In this document: positions 1-8,129 of the stretch, piece after piece | How positions within the stretch are numbered: the first letter of the stretch is position 1 | Layout: every line of letters starts with the position of its first letter | Source: an uncultured Actinomycetes bacterium | GTDB lineage: Bacteria > Actinomycetota > Acidimicrobiia > Acidimicrobiales > Microtrichaceae | Assembly: GCA_903953195.1 (NCBI GenBank) | Contig: CAJBIS010000457.1 | Location: 1-9,135 of the forward strand | Reading direction: 5' to 3' | Length of the DNA: 9,135 bases | The notes under the pieces: model-generated | The model's database searches: none | Told to the model about the DNA's origin: nothing | Seen by the model: the letters and a program-made list of their open reading frames with translations, nothing else | Program-made: the position numbers and the translations under genes

Positions 1-568
1 CCCGACGGCGGCGACGCTGGCGCTGCGGCCGCTCGTCGACGCCGGAGTGATCGAGACCACCGGCGTGATCGTCGATGCCGTGTCGGGAGTCTCGGGTGCC
101 GGCCGGCCGCCGAAGCCGAACACCACGTTCTGCTCCGTCGACTCCGATGTGAGCGCGTACGGCGTGCTCGACCATCGGCACACCGTCGAGATGGAGGTGA
201 ACCTGGGCGCGTCGGTGCTGTTCACCCCGCATCTGGTGCCCATGAGCCGGGGGATCCTCGCCACCTGTTACGCCCGGCCCGCACGGAGTGCGATGTCGAC
301 CGAGACGGTGCTCGCCGCGTTGCAGGAGCGGTACGCCGATGAGCCCTTCGTCGTCGCGTCCGAACGTCTGCCGTCCACCAAGGCCACGCTCGGCTCGAAC
401 GCCGCGCACGTCACCGCCCGCTACGACGCCCGGACGAACACGGTGCTCGCCATCGGCGCGATCGACAATCTGGGCAAGGGCGCGTCGGGGCAGGCACTGC
501 AGTGTCTGAACCTGGCGCTGGGACTGCCCGAGACCGCCGGTCTGAGCGTGGCGGGGGTGACCCCGTGA
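1..568 (+). CDS. argC: N-acetyl-gamma-glutamyl-phosphate reductase, 3' part
   Basis: Reduces N-acetylglutamyl-5-phosphate to N-acetylglutamate-5-semialdehyde with NADPH, in the cytoplasmic arginine pathway. The reading frame is open from base 2 and begins with PTAATLALRPL, which follows the catalytic Cys in the family's GCYPTA motif, so the Cys codon and the N-terminal NAD(P)-binding domain lie just outside the window. Visible landmarks are the VDAVSGVSGAGR loop, HRHTVEM (the family's conserved His region), LVPMSRGILATCYA, and the C-terminal DNLGKGASGQALQCLNLALGLPE. The GTG at 47 is an internal Val codon, not the start. The stop codon overlaps the argB start by 4 nt (GTGA, 565-568). The gene is truncated only by the window edge; I see no damage. 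Identity is certain from the motifs and the operon context. Confidence 0.96.
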   Translation, partial: PTAATLALRPLVDAGVIETTGVIVDAVSGVSGAGRPPKPNTTFCSVDSDVSAYGVLDHRHTVEMEVNLGASVLFTPHLVPMSRGILATCYARPARSAMSTETVLAALQERYADEPFVVASERLPSTKATLGSNAAHVTARYDARTNTVLAIGAIDNLGKGASGQALQCLNLALGLPETAGLSVAGVTP

Positions 569-1470
569 ACGAGGCGAACGCACCGTCTCAGCACGGTCCG
601 CAGGTTGCGGTCGACGTGCTGTTGCAGGCACTCCCGTACATCGAACGGTTCCGGGGTTCGGTCGTCGTCGTGAAGTTCGGCGGCAACGCCATGACCCGCC
701 CCGATCTGTTCGCCGAGTTCGCGCAGGACATCGTGCTGATGCACCGCGTCGGGATGAAGCCCGTCGTCGTCCACGGCGGCGGCCCGCAGATCGGGGAGTG
801 GCTCGCCAAGCTGGGCAAGGAGTCGTCGTTCGTCGACGGCCGGCGGGTCACCGACGCGGAGACGCTCGAGGTGGCGCAGATGGTGCTGATGGGCAAGGTG
901 AACGCCGACATCGTCACCGCGCTCAACGCCTTCGGGCCGGTGGCCCTCGGCCTGGCCGGCACCGACGCGCAGCTGCTCGTCGCCGCGGCCCGCGAACCGG
1001 AGCTCGGGTTCGTCGGATCGATCACGCAGGTGAACCCGGCGCTGATCGAACGCACGCTCGCCATGGACCTGATCCCGGTCATCGCCACCATCGGCGTCGT
1101 CGCCGACGGCCAGACCTACAACGTGAACGCCGACGACGCCGCCACGGCGGTGGCCGCCGAACTCGACGCCGAGAAGCTGATCTTCCTCACCGATGTGCCG
1201 GGTCTGCTCGCGGACGTCGCCGACGACGACTCGCTGATCGCCACCATCACTGCCGATCAGGTCGATGACCGCATTGCTGACGGCACCATCGGCGGCGGCA
1301 TGGTCCCGAAGATGCAGGGCTGTGCCGAGGCGGTGCGCTCCGGTGTCGGGTCGGTCCACCTGGTCGACGGCCGGATTCCGCACGTCCTGTTGCTCGAACT
1401 GTTCACCGACGCCGGCGTCGGCACCATGGTGACGTCGGGTCCGGCGGCCGCGTCGGAGGAGTCGTCGTGA
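565..1470 (+). CDS. argB: Acetylglutamate kinase, probably arginine-inhibited type
   Basis: Phosphorylates N-acetyl-L-glutamate with ATP, the second and usually controlled step of arginine synthesis. The 301-aa product has the amino-acid-kinase fold signatures: KFGGNAM (residues 37-43, phosphate-binding Lys37), VHGGGPQIG (69-77), GRRVTD (92-97), NVNADDAA (187-194), LTDVPG (209-213 region) and GTIGGGMVPKM (240-250). I chose GTG 565 because it overlaps the argC stop as GTGA, follows a GGGGGTGA stretch (553-560), and gives the usual length. The frame stays open upstream inside argC, but that would give an unneeded extension. About 35 residues precede the first kinase strand and include ALPYIERFRG. 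An N-terminal helix of this kind is typical of hexameric, arginine-inhibited kinases, so feedback inhibition is inferred. argJ, normally between argC and argB in many actinobacteria, is absent. Confidence 0.96.
   Translation: MNEANAPSQHGPQVAVDVLLQALPYIERFRGSVVVVKFGGNAMTRPDLFAEFAQDIVLMHRVGMKPVVVHGGGPQIGEWLAKLGKESSFVDGRRVTDAETLEVAQMVLMGKVNADIVTALNAFGPVALGLAGTDAQLLVAAAREPELGFVGSITQVNPALIERTLAMDLIPVIATIGVVADGQTYNVNADDAATAVAAELDAEKLIFLTDVPGLLADVADDDSLIATITADQVDDRIADGTIGGGMVPKMQGCAEAVRSGVGSVHLVDGRIPHVLLLELFTDAGVGTMVTSGPAAASEESS
1455..1460 (+). promoter_or_regulatory. Shine-Dalgarno site for argD
   Basis: GGAGGA lies inside the end of argB, 6 nt before the GTG at 1467. It supports that GTG as the argD start rather than the in-frame ATG at 1494 (Met10). 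Confidence 0.75.
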
Positions 1471-2687
1471 GCGCGTCCACGCACGCCGCGGCCATGGGTG
1501 CGCCGGCAGAGCTCGACCGGTGTCCGATCATGGGGACCTACGGCCCGCCGTCGGTGATGTTCGTCCGGGGCGAGGGTTCGTGGCTGTTCGACCGCGACGA
1601 CAGGCAGTACCTCGACCTGCTCTCGGGGCTCGCCGTGACGTCGCTCGGTCACGCACACCCCGAGGTCGCCGAGGCGATCTGTGAGCAGTCGCAGCGGCTG
1701 CTGCACGTGTCGAACCTGTTCGGCACCGAGCACAACGCGCCCGTGGCCATGACGCTCGACCGGCTCCTGGGCGGCGGTGGCCAGGTGTTCTTCGCCAATT
1801 CGGGCGCCGAGGCCAACGAGTGCGCCATCAAGCTGGCCCGGCGGTTCGGCGGCGGCCCTGCCGGGCGCTTCGCCGTCGTCTCGGCCTACGGCAGCTTCCA
1901 CGGCCGGACGCTCGCCACGCTGCACGCCACCGGGCAGCCCGCCAAACACGAGGCCTTCCAGCCGCTGCCCGAGGGCTTCCACCACGTGGAGTTCGGCGAC
2001 CTCGACGCGCTGCGCTCGGCCATCACACCGTCCGTCGCGGCGGTGCTGCTCGAGGCCGTGCAGGGTGAGGGCGGCGTCGTGCCCGCCACCGACGAGTACC
2101 TGCGGGACGTGCGGGAACTGTGCACCGAGCGGGGCGTGCTGATGATCGTCGACGAGGTGCAGACCGGCCTCGGCCGGTGCGGCTCGTGGTTCGCCCACCA
2201 GCACGCCGGCGTGCAGCCCGATGTCGTCACCATGGCCAAGGCGCTCGGCAACGGTGTGCCGATCGGCGCCTGCTGGGCCCGTGCCGACGTGGCGAGCGCA
2301 TTCCGGCCCGGCGACCACGCCACCACCTTCGGCGGACAACCGCTCGCCACCGCAGCGGCCCGGAAGGTGCTCGAGATCATGGAGCGCGAGGGCGTGCCCG
2401 CCCGGGCGACCGCTGCGGGCGCCCGGTTCACCGACGCGCTCGGCGCCCTCGACCACGTCGTGGGCGTCCGGGGTCGCGGCCTGTTGCTCGCCGTCGAGCT
2501 CGACGTGCCCGCGCCCGACGTCGCCGCACTGCTGCTGGAGTCCGGTGTGGTCGTCAACGCCGTCACGCCGACGGCGCTGCGACTCGCGCCGAGCCTGTTG
2601 ATCACGGACGACGAGATCGACGAGGGCGTCCGTGCCATCGACGCCGCCCTGGCACAGGTCGCCGCAACATCAGGAGGAGCTTCGTGA
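1467..2687 (+). CDS. argD: Acetylornithine aminotransferase (PLP-dependent)
   Basis: Transfers an amino group from glutamate to N-acetylglutamate semialdehyde, giving N-acetylornithine. It is a class III, fold-type I PLP aminotransferase of 406 aa, normal for ArgD. Visible motifs are NSGAEANE (111-118, phosphate clamp), SFHGRTLAT (143-151), the substrate/PLP-region LLEAVQGEGG (194-203), IVDEVQTGLGR (227-237, Asp229 pairing with the PLP ring nitrogen), TMAKALGNGVPIGA (255-268, with Lys258 as the Schiff-base lysine) and TTFGGQPLA (286-294). The GTG start overlaps the argB stop by 4 nt and has a GGAGGA site 6 nt upstream. The argBDF context favours ArgD over related gamma-aminobutyrate or ornithine aminotransferases. 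Some ArgD enzymes also act as succinyldiaminopimelate aminotransferases in lysine synthesis; the sequence cannot settle that. Confidence 0.95.
   Translation: MSASTHAAAMGAPAELDRCPIMGTYGPPSVMFVRGEGSWLFDRDDRQYLDLLSGLAVTSLGHAHPEVAEAICEQSQRLLHVSNLFGTEHNAPVAMTLDRLLGGGGQVFFANSGAEANECAIKLARRFGGGPAGRFAVVSAYGSFHGRTLATLHATGQPAKHEAFQPLPEGFHHVEFGDLDALRSAITPSVAAVLLEAVQGEGGVVPATDEYLRDVRELCTERGVLMIVDEVQTGLGRCGSWFAHQHAGVQPDVVTMAKALGNGVPIGACWARADVASAFRPGDHATTFGGQPLATAAARKVLEIMEREGVPARATAAGARFTDALGALDHVVGVRGRGLLLAVELDVPAPDVAALLLESGVVVNAVTPTALRLAPSLLITDDEIDEGVRAIDAALAQVAATSGGAS
2672..2677 (+). promoter_or_regulatory. Strong Shine-Dalgarno site for argF
   Basis: A perfect AGGAGG inside the last codons of argD, 6 nt before the GTG at 2684. 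It fixes the argF start even though the frame is open far upstream within argD. Confidence 0.85.
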
Positions 2688-3598
2688 GCACCGTCCGGCA
2701 CTTTCTCGAGGTCGACGACCTGAGTTCGGGTGAGCTGACACGCGTCCTCGACCTGGCCGACGCCCCGCCGGCATCCACGCTGCTCGCCGGCAGCGGCGCG
2801 GTGTTCCTGTTCGAGAAGCCCTCGGCGCGCACCCGGGCCTCGGTCGAGCTCGCCACCTTCCAGTTGGGCGGCCACCCGGTGTCGCTGCGCAACGAGGAGG
2901 TCGGCATCGACACCCGCGAGTCCGCACAGGACCTCGCCCGGTTGTTCTCGGGCATGGGTCGGCTCATCGGCGCCCGGGTGTTCGAGCACGACAAGCTCGA
3001 ACGGCTCGCGGGCGCAGCGAGCGTCCCCGTCGTCAACCTGTTGTCGGACGACGCGCACCCCATCCAGACGCTCGCCGACCTGCTCACGGTCCGCCACGAG
3101 TTCGGACGCCTCGACGGGTTGCGGATCGCCTACATCGGCGACGCCAACAACGTGGCCCGATCGCTGGCGATCGGCTGCAATCTGGCGGGCGCGACGTGTT
3201 GCGTGTCGTCGCCCCCGGGCTACGAGTTCAGCGACGCCGACCTGGCCCGCATCGCCGAGTCCGGCCCCGCACCCGAGGTGTTCGACGACCCGGCCGACGC
3301 CGTCGCCGGTGCCCAGGTCGTCTACACCGACGCCTGGTACTCGATGGGCCAGGAGGACGAGATGGCGGCACGTCGCGCCGCGTTCGCCGACTGGCGGGTC
3401 GACGACGCGCTGCTCACCGGGTCCGATCCCGAGGTGATCTTCCTGCACTGCCTGCCCGCGCACCGCGGCGACGAGGCGACCGACGAGGTGCTCGACGGTC
3501 CGGCGAGCCGCATCTGGGCACAGGCGCACAACCGACTGCACACCGCCCGGGGGCTGTTCACGTTCCTGGTCGGCGACCGTTCCGGGGAGGCGTGGTGA
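2684..3598 (+). CDS. argF: Ornithine carbamoyltransferase
   Basis: Condenses ornithine and carbamoyl phosphate to citrulline. The 304-aa product carries the expected landmarks: FEKPSARTR (43-51, carbamoyl-phosphate loop of the SxRTR type), the EVGIDTRES segment (72-80), DDAHPIQTLADLLT (122-135), IGDANNVARS (151-160), DAWYSMGQE (216-224, with the SMG loop that binds ornithine and separates this enzyme from aspartate carbamoyltransferase) and LHCLPAHRG (254-262, with the conserved catalytic Cys256). The start is GTG 2684, overlapping the argD stop as GTGA behind a perfect AGGAGG. The family's usual GDGNN reads GDANN here, a mild change. HPIQ also occurs in animal enzymes and is not alarming. 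It ends in a GTGA overlap with argR. Confidence 0.95.
   Translation: MSTVRHFLEVDDLSSGELTRVLDLADAPPASTLLAGSGAVFLFEKPSARTRASVELATFQLGGHPVSLRNEEVGIDTRESAQDLARLFSGMGRLIGARVFEHDKLERLAGAASVPVVNLLSDDAHPIQTLADLLTVRHEFGRLDGLRIAYIGDANNVARSLAIGCNLAGATCCVSSPPGYEFSDADLARIAESGPAPEVFDDPADAVAGAQVVYTDAWYSMGQEDEMAARRAAFADWRVDDALLTGSDPEVIFLHCLPAHRGDEATDEVLDGPASRIWAQAHNRLHTARGLFTFLVGDRSGEAW
3584..3590 (+). promoter_or_regulatory. Shine-Dalgarno site for argR
   Basis: GGGGAGG at the end of argF, 4 nt before the GTG at 3595. It supports that start and a 4-nt overlap with argF. Confidence 0.7.
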
Positions 3599-4059
3599 CG
3601 ACGAAGTCGCAACGGCAGCACCGCATCAACAAGCTGCTCGAGGAGCACCGGGTCTCGAACCAGTCGCAGCTCGTCGAACTGCTCGCCGAGGCCGGCGTCA
3701 CCGTCAACCAGGCGACGGTGTCGCGCGACCTCGAGGAGCTCGGCGCCATCAAGGTGCGCATGAGCGGCGGCGACGCCGTCTACGCCGTGCCCGAACTGCC
3801 GCGCGATCAGGTCGCGCCCGAGGAGCACCTGCGTCGCGTGGTCGGCGACTGGGTGGTCGAGGTCGACCGCTCCGGCGATCTGGTGGTGCTGCGCACGCCG
3901 CCGGGGTCCGCGCACGTGGTCGGCTCCGCGCTCGACCGCAACGGCATGGACGACGTGGTGGGCACCGTGGCCGGCGACGACACGCTGCTGGTCATCGCAC
4001 GCGAGCGGAAGGGCAGTGCAGTGTCGGCGGCGTTGCGTGAACTCGCCGGACTCGACTGA
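3595..4059 (+). CDS. argR: Arginine repressor ArgR
   Basis: Arginine-responsive DNA-binding regulator of arginine genes. In the family, hexamers with bound L-arginine bind ARG-box operators. The 154-aa length is typical. Residues 1-70 form the N-terminal winged helix: INKLLEEHRVSNQSQLVELL, then TVNQATVSRDLEELGAIKV, where Ser43-Arg44 lie in the recognition helix. A linker with PELPRDQV (66-73) leads to the C-terminal oligomerisation and arginine-binding domain, with GTVAGDDTLLVIAR (123-136) containing the paired Asp128-Asp129 that contact arginine. The start is GTG 3595, overlapping the argF stop. Being inside the operon it probably regulates its own expression. The main operator would be upstream of argC, outside the window; I could not identify a convincing ARG box here. 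Confidence 0.96.
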   Translation: MTTKSQRQHRINKLLEEHRVSNQSQLVELLAEAGVTVNQATVSRDLEELGAIKVRMSGGDAVYAVPELPRDQVAPEEHLRRVVGDWVVEVDRSGDLVVLRTPPGSAHVVGSALDRNGMDDVVGTVAGDDTLLVIARERKGSAVSAALRELAGLD

Positions 4060-4077
4060 CCGACCGCATCCCTGAAC

Positions 4078-4125
4078 CTCCGAACGACAGCATTTCCGAA
4101 CGACAGCATCTCCGAACGACAGCAC
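4078..4125 (+). repeat. Three tandem copies of a 16-bp repeat before argG
   Basis: Three head-to-tail 16-bp units occupy 4078-4093, 4094-4109 and 4110-4125. The shared core is TCCGAACGACAGCA; copies differ only at the first base (C, T, C) and last base (T, T, C). A looser relative, GCATCCCTGAAC, lies at 4066-4077 and resembles the unit junctions GCATTTCCGAAC (4090) and GCATCTCCGAAC (4106). The array fills more than half of the 88-nt argR-argG spacer, the only real gap in the operon, and is visibly less GC-rich than the genes around it. The unit has no internal palindrome and its length is not a multiple of three, so it does not encode a repeated peptide. It could be a protein-binding array, part of an argG promoter, or a neutral slippage or dispersed repeat. 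Confidence 0.93.
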
Positions 4126-4147
4126 GAGCACACGAAAGCGAGCGACG

Positions 4148-5337
<1,190 letters not shown>

Positions 5338-5341
<4 letters not shown>

Positions 5342-6774
5342 GCGCCGACGACTCCCGGGGTCAGCTCTGGCACGGGCGCTTTCAGGTCGCGCCGGCGCAG
5401 GAGCTCGTGGAGTTCACCTCCAGCGTCCACTACGACCAGCGGCTGCTGATCGACGACGTCGCGTGCTCCAAGGCGCACGTGCGCGGGCTGCACCGCGCCG
5501 GACTGCTGAGCGAGGACGAACTCGGCGCCATCCTGGGCGGACTCGACGCCGTCGAGATGGAGTTCCGTGCCGGTGAGCTCGTGTTCGCGCCCGACGACGA
5601 GGACGTGCACACCGCCATCGAGCGGCGGGTCACCGAACTCGTCGGACCCGCCGGCGGCAAGCTGCACACCGGACGGTCCCGCAACGATCAGGTCGCGACC
5701 GCCTTCCGGCGCTACGTCGTGCGCGAGCTCGGCGTGATCGGCACGCGGGTGCTGGAGCTGGCGAGCGTGCTGGCGACACGCGCCGCCGAGGCCGGGACCG
5801 GCGACGATGCCGCGTACCTGCCCGGCTACACGCATCTGCAGCAGGCGCAGCCGGTGCTGCTCGCGCACCACCTCATGGCGCACGCCTGGGCGTTGTTGCG
5901 CGACCTCGACCGCCTCGCCGACTGCCGGCGGCGTGCCGACGTGTCGCCGCTCGGCGCGGGCGCGCTCGCCGGGTCGTCGCTCGGCCTCGACCCGGACACC
6001 ACCGCTGCTGATGCCGGATTCGCGGCGCGGTTCGAGAACTCCCTCGACGCCACCTCGGACCGCGACTTCGCGGCCGAGAGCCTCTTCGTGTGCACCCTCC
6101 TCGCGGTGCACCTGTCGCGGCTCGGTGAGGAGATCGTGCTGTGGACCACCGACGAGTTCGGCTTCGCCCGACTCGACGACGCGTACGCCACGGGTTCGTC
6201 GATGCTGCCGCAGAAGAAGAACCCCGACATCGCCGAACTCGCACGCGGCAAGGCCGGTCGACTGATCGGTGACCTCACCGGCCTGCTCGCCACGCTGAAG
6301 GGCCTCCCGCTCGCGTACAACCGTGATCTGCAGGAGGACAAGGAGCCCGTCTTCGATGGTCTCGACACGGTGCGACTGGGCCTCGGCGCTCTGGCCGGTC
6401 TCTACCGGACGATCACGTTCGATGTGGCACGCATGGCCGCGGCCGCCGACTCGCCGTACGCCGCGGCCACGGATCTGGCCGAGCTGCTGGTCGCCGACGG
6501 CCTGCCGTTCCGAGAGGCCCACGCCGTCGTGGGCGCGCTCGTTCGACGCTCCATCGATGATGGTGTGCCGCTGGTCGATCTGGTGCGTTCCGAACCGACA
6601 CTGGGGGAGCGGGGCGTGGCGCTGCTCGCTCCCGGTGCGTCGGTGCGTCAGCGGACGTCGCCCGGCGGTGCCGGCCCGGCGCCGGTCGCGGTTCAGCAGG
6701 GTCGCCTCGCCGAACGGCTCGAGGCCGAGGCGGTGCGCTGGTCGACGGCCGAACCCGAGTCGACCGCCGGCTGA
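5338..6774 (+). CDS. argH: Argininosuccinate lyase
   Basis: Splits argininosuccinate into arginine and fumarate, the last step of the pathway; a tetrameric member of the fumarase/aspartase superfamily. The 478-aa product shows HTGRSRNDQVATA (110-122), PGYTHLQQAQP (162-172, with catalytic-region His166), SPLGAGALAGSS (203-214) and the superfamily signature GSSMLPQKKNPD (286-297) carrying the catalytic Ser loop. The more common form of that signature reads GSSIMPQKKNPD, so two hydrophobic positions differ; the catalytic residues are intact. The start is GTG 5338, sharing GTGA with the argG stop. The upstream ribosome site is only a G-rich stretch, so translation may depend on coupling to argG. 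The frame is open upstream within argG, but those residues do not resemble ArgH. Confidence 0.96.
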
Positions 6775-6824
6775 TGCAGCCCGTACCCGTCCGATCCGCG
6801 TTGTGAACGCACCGTGAGATCAAC

Positions 6825-7439
6825 ATGACCGCATCGGAGTGGCGGACCCTCGCCGTCGACGACCCGGAGCGCGCCCCGAGCGGTGATCCGGAACGTGCGC
6901 GAGTGCGGATTGGTGACGCTCGATTGGATCCGTCGTGCGAACCGGCGCGTCAGCAGGTGCTCGAACTCCTCGACACCCACGGCGCCGCCCTCGCCGACCG
7001 GACGTGCGCGCCCGGGCACCTCACCGGCTCGGCGCTCGTCGTCGAGGAGGGCACCGGTCGCATGCTGGTGCTGTTCCACCGCAAACTGCAACGGTGGCTG
7101 CAGCCGGGTGGCCATGCCGACGGCGACCACGAGCTCGCCGGAGTGGCGCTCCGAGAGGCCACCGAGGAGACGGGTATCACCGGGCTCCGGGTCGTTGTTC
7201 CGGCCGTCGATCTCGACATCCACGAGGTCGACCACGGCGACGCACTCGGCAACCACCTGCACCTCGATCTGCGTTTCGTGGTCCTCGCTCCGAACGGCTC
7301 GGTGCCCGAGGGGAATCACGAGTCCGAGGCGCTGCGGTGGGTCGACCTCGACGAACTGCGAGCACTCGCCGACGAGACCGGTGTCCTGCGACTCGCCGCA
7401 CAGGGGGCAGCGGCCCTGTCCGAGATCACGGCGGACTGA
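6825..7439 (+). CDS. Nudix-family hydrolase
   Basis: Nudix enzymes cleave nucleoside diphosphates linked to another group; the substrate here cannot be read from sequence. The 204-aa protein has an N-terminal region of about 65 residues that I do not recognise, followed by the Nudix fold. WLQPGGH (91-97) leads into the Nudix box at 96-118, ending REATEETGI with the metal-binding Glu residues 111, 114 and 115 present. The first conserved Glu of the canonical box (G-x5-E-x7-RE) is His102 here. The HRKLQRWLQPGGH context matches a common actinobacterial Nudix subgroup. The start is ATG 6825 with only a weak GAGA site before it. It lies 50 nt after argH on the same strand with no obvious terminator between, so read-through from the arg operon is possible, but no functional link to arginine is evident. 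Confidence 0.87.
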   Translation: MTASEWRTLAVDDPERAPSGDPERARVRIGDARLDPSCEPARQQVLELLDTHGAALADRTCAPGHLTGSALVVEEGTGRMLVLFHRKLQRWLQPGGHADGDHELAGVALREATEETGITGLRVVVPAVDLDIHEVDHGDALGNHLHLDLRFVVLAPNGSVPEGNHESEALRWVDLDELRALADETGVLRLAAQGAAALSEITAD

Positions 7440-7486
7440 GCCGGACGGAGCGTGCGTGGTCGGCGGCAGCGATCGGCGGAGATCGA

Positions 7487-8071
7487 TCAGCCGACGTCGC
7501 CCGGGGTCATGCAACTGGTCATCCGGTTGACCTGGGCGAACGAGTCGATCGCCCGTGAGATCTGCCGGTTGGCCTTCACCGACTCGGTGAAGCGGGTGTC
7601 GAACGAGACGCGGAGCCCGTCGGCGTACGCCTGTCGGTCGTCGATGTAGGTCGACCAGTCCGTGAGCCAGTCGTTGATGCCGGTCGTCACCTGCCCCTGA
7701 CCGTCCGGTACCTGCGCCCGCAGCTGTTCGACCATCCTGCGCAGATCCGCATTGGCCTGATCGATGACATCGGCGCGTGCCGCTGCCGTCTCCGACGTGT
7801 TCGACGCCGGGAGTGCGTCCACCTGCGACTGCGCCGCAGCGCAGATCTGCTCGGCCGCCTTCGGGAACGTCCGGTCGGCGAGCTCGTCGATCATCAACCC
7901 CGGGTCGTAGATGAAGAAGGCGTACATCCACATGCCGAAGGCCCCCACCAGAAAGGCCAGCCCGGCGGTTCGGGCGACGATCTGCTTCCGGGTCAGTGGT
8001 GGTCGGGCGTCGTCGGCGGGATCCCCTGGCAGGGGCTCCGAGGCGCTCGTCGTCTCGTCGATCACGGGCAC
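7487..8071 (-). CDS. Single-pass membrane protein of unknown function
   Basis: A 194-aa protein (GTG start at 8071) with an acidic and Pro-rich cytoplasmic N-terminus (about 1-26), the basic stretch TRKQIVAR (27-34), and one hydrophobic segment at about 35-55 (GLAFLVGAFGMWMYAFFIY). The rest (56-194) should face outside by the positive-inside rule. The outer part is largely helical and polar, with Trp/Tyr-rich INDWLTDWSTYIDDRQAYA (132-150) and the ending NRMTSCMTPGDVG. From memory, the ending resembles a conserved uncharacterised actinobacterial family. Its only two cysteines, Cys77 and Cys187, could form a disulfide. GTG 8065 would give 192 aa. Neither start has a good ribosome site, and an upstream extension would be an implausible Arg/Pro-rich shadow of the next gene. 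It lies 58 nt downstream of the penicillin-binding protein gene on the same strand, so co-transcription is likely. Confidence 0.72.
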   Translation of the reverse strand: MPVIDETTSASEPLPGDPADDARPPLTRKQIVARTAGLAFLVGAFGMWMYAFFIYDPGLMIDELADRTFPKAAEQICAAAQSQVDALPASNTSETAAARADVIDQANADLRRMVEQLRAQVPDGQGQVTTGINDWLTDWSTYIDDRQAYADGLRVSFDTRFTESVKANRQISRAIDSFAQVNRMTSCMTPGDVG

Positions 8072-8129
8072 AGCTTGCCAGCACCGGGGGCGCTGCGGCG
8101 ACGCGGGCACCCGTCGGGAGCTGCGACGC

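Noticed and set aside
554..564. Small hairpin GGGG-TGA-CCCC just before the argB start.
   Set aside because: Four base pairs and a three-base loop in a G/C-rich coding overlap; it coincides with the ribosome site but is too small to call a regulatory element.
2120..2683. Upstream in-frame extension of argF into argD (and similar extensions of argB, argR and argH).
   Set aside because: The extra residues are Arg-rich shadow translations of the preceding gene. The GTGA overlaps and, for argF and argR, the Shine-Dalgarno sites fix the shorter starts.
2990..3100. HPIQ in ArgF in place of the HPCQ or HPTQ seen in many bacterial enzymes.
   Set aside because: Animal ornithine carbamoyltransferases also have HPIQ, so the change is compatible with activity.
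1886..3541. A very long open frame on the - strand opposite argD and argF (with similar ones opposite argG, argH and argB).
   Set aside because: High GC at third codon positions keeps antisense frames open. These translations are rich in Arg, Ala and Gly or Ser and Pro, resemble no family I know, and lie opposite clearly real genes.
4060..4147. ARG box or sigma-70-like promoter upstream of argG.
   Set aside because: No palindrome resembling a TGAAT-ATTCA operator and no convincing -10/-35 pair was found; only the tandem repeats are supported.
7459..7495. Inverted repeat GTCGGC...GCCGAC in the convergent gap, as a possible terminator.
   Set aside because: Only 6 bp of pairing with a 25-nt loop and no U-run on either strand; likely by chance at this GC content.
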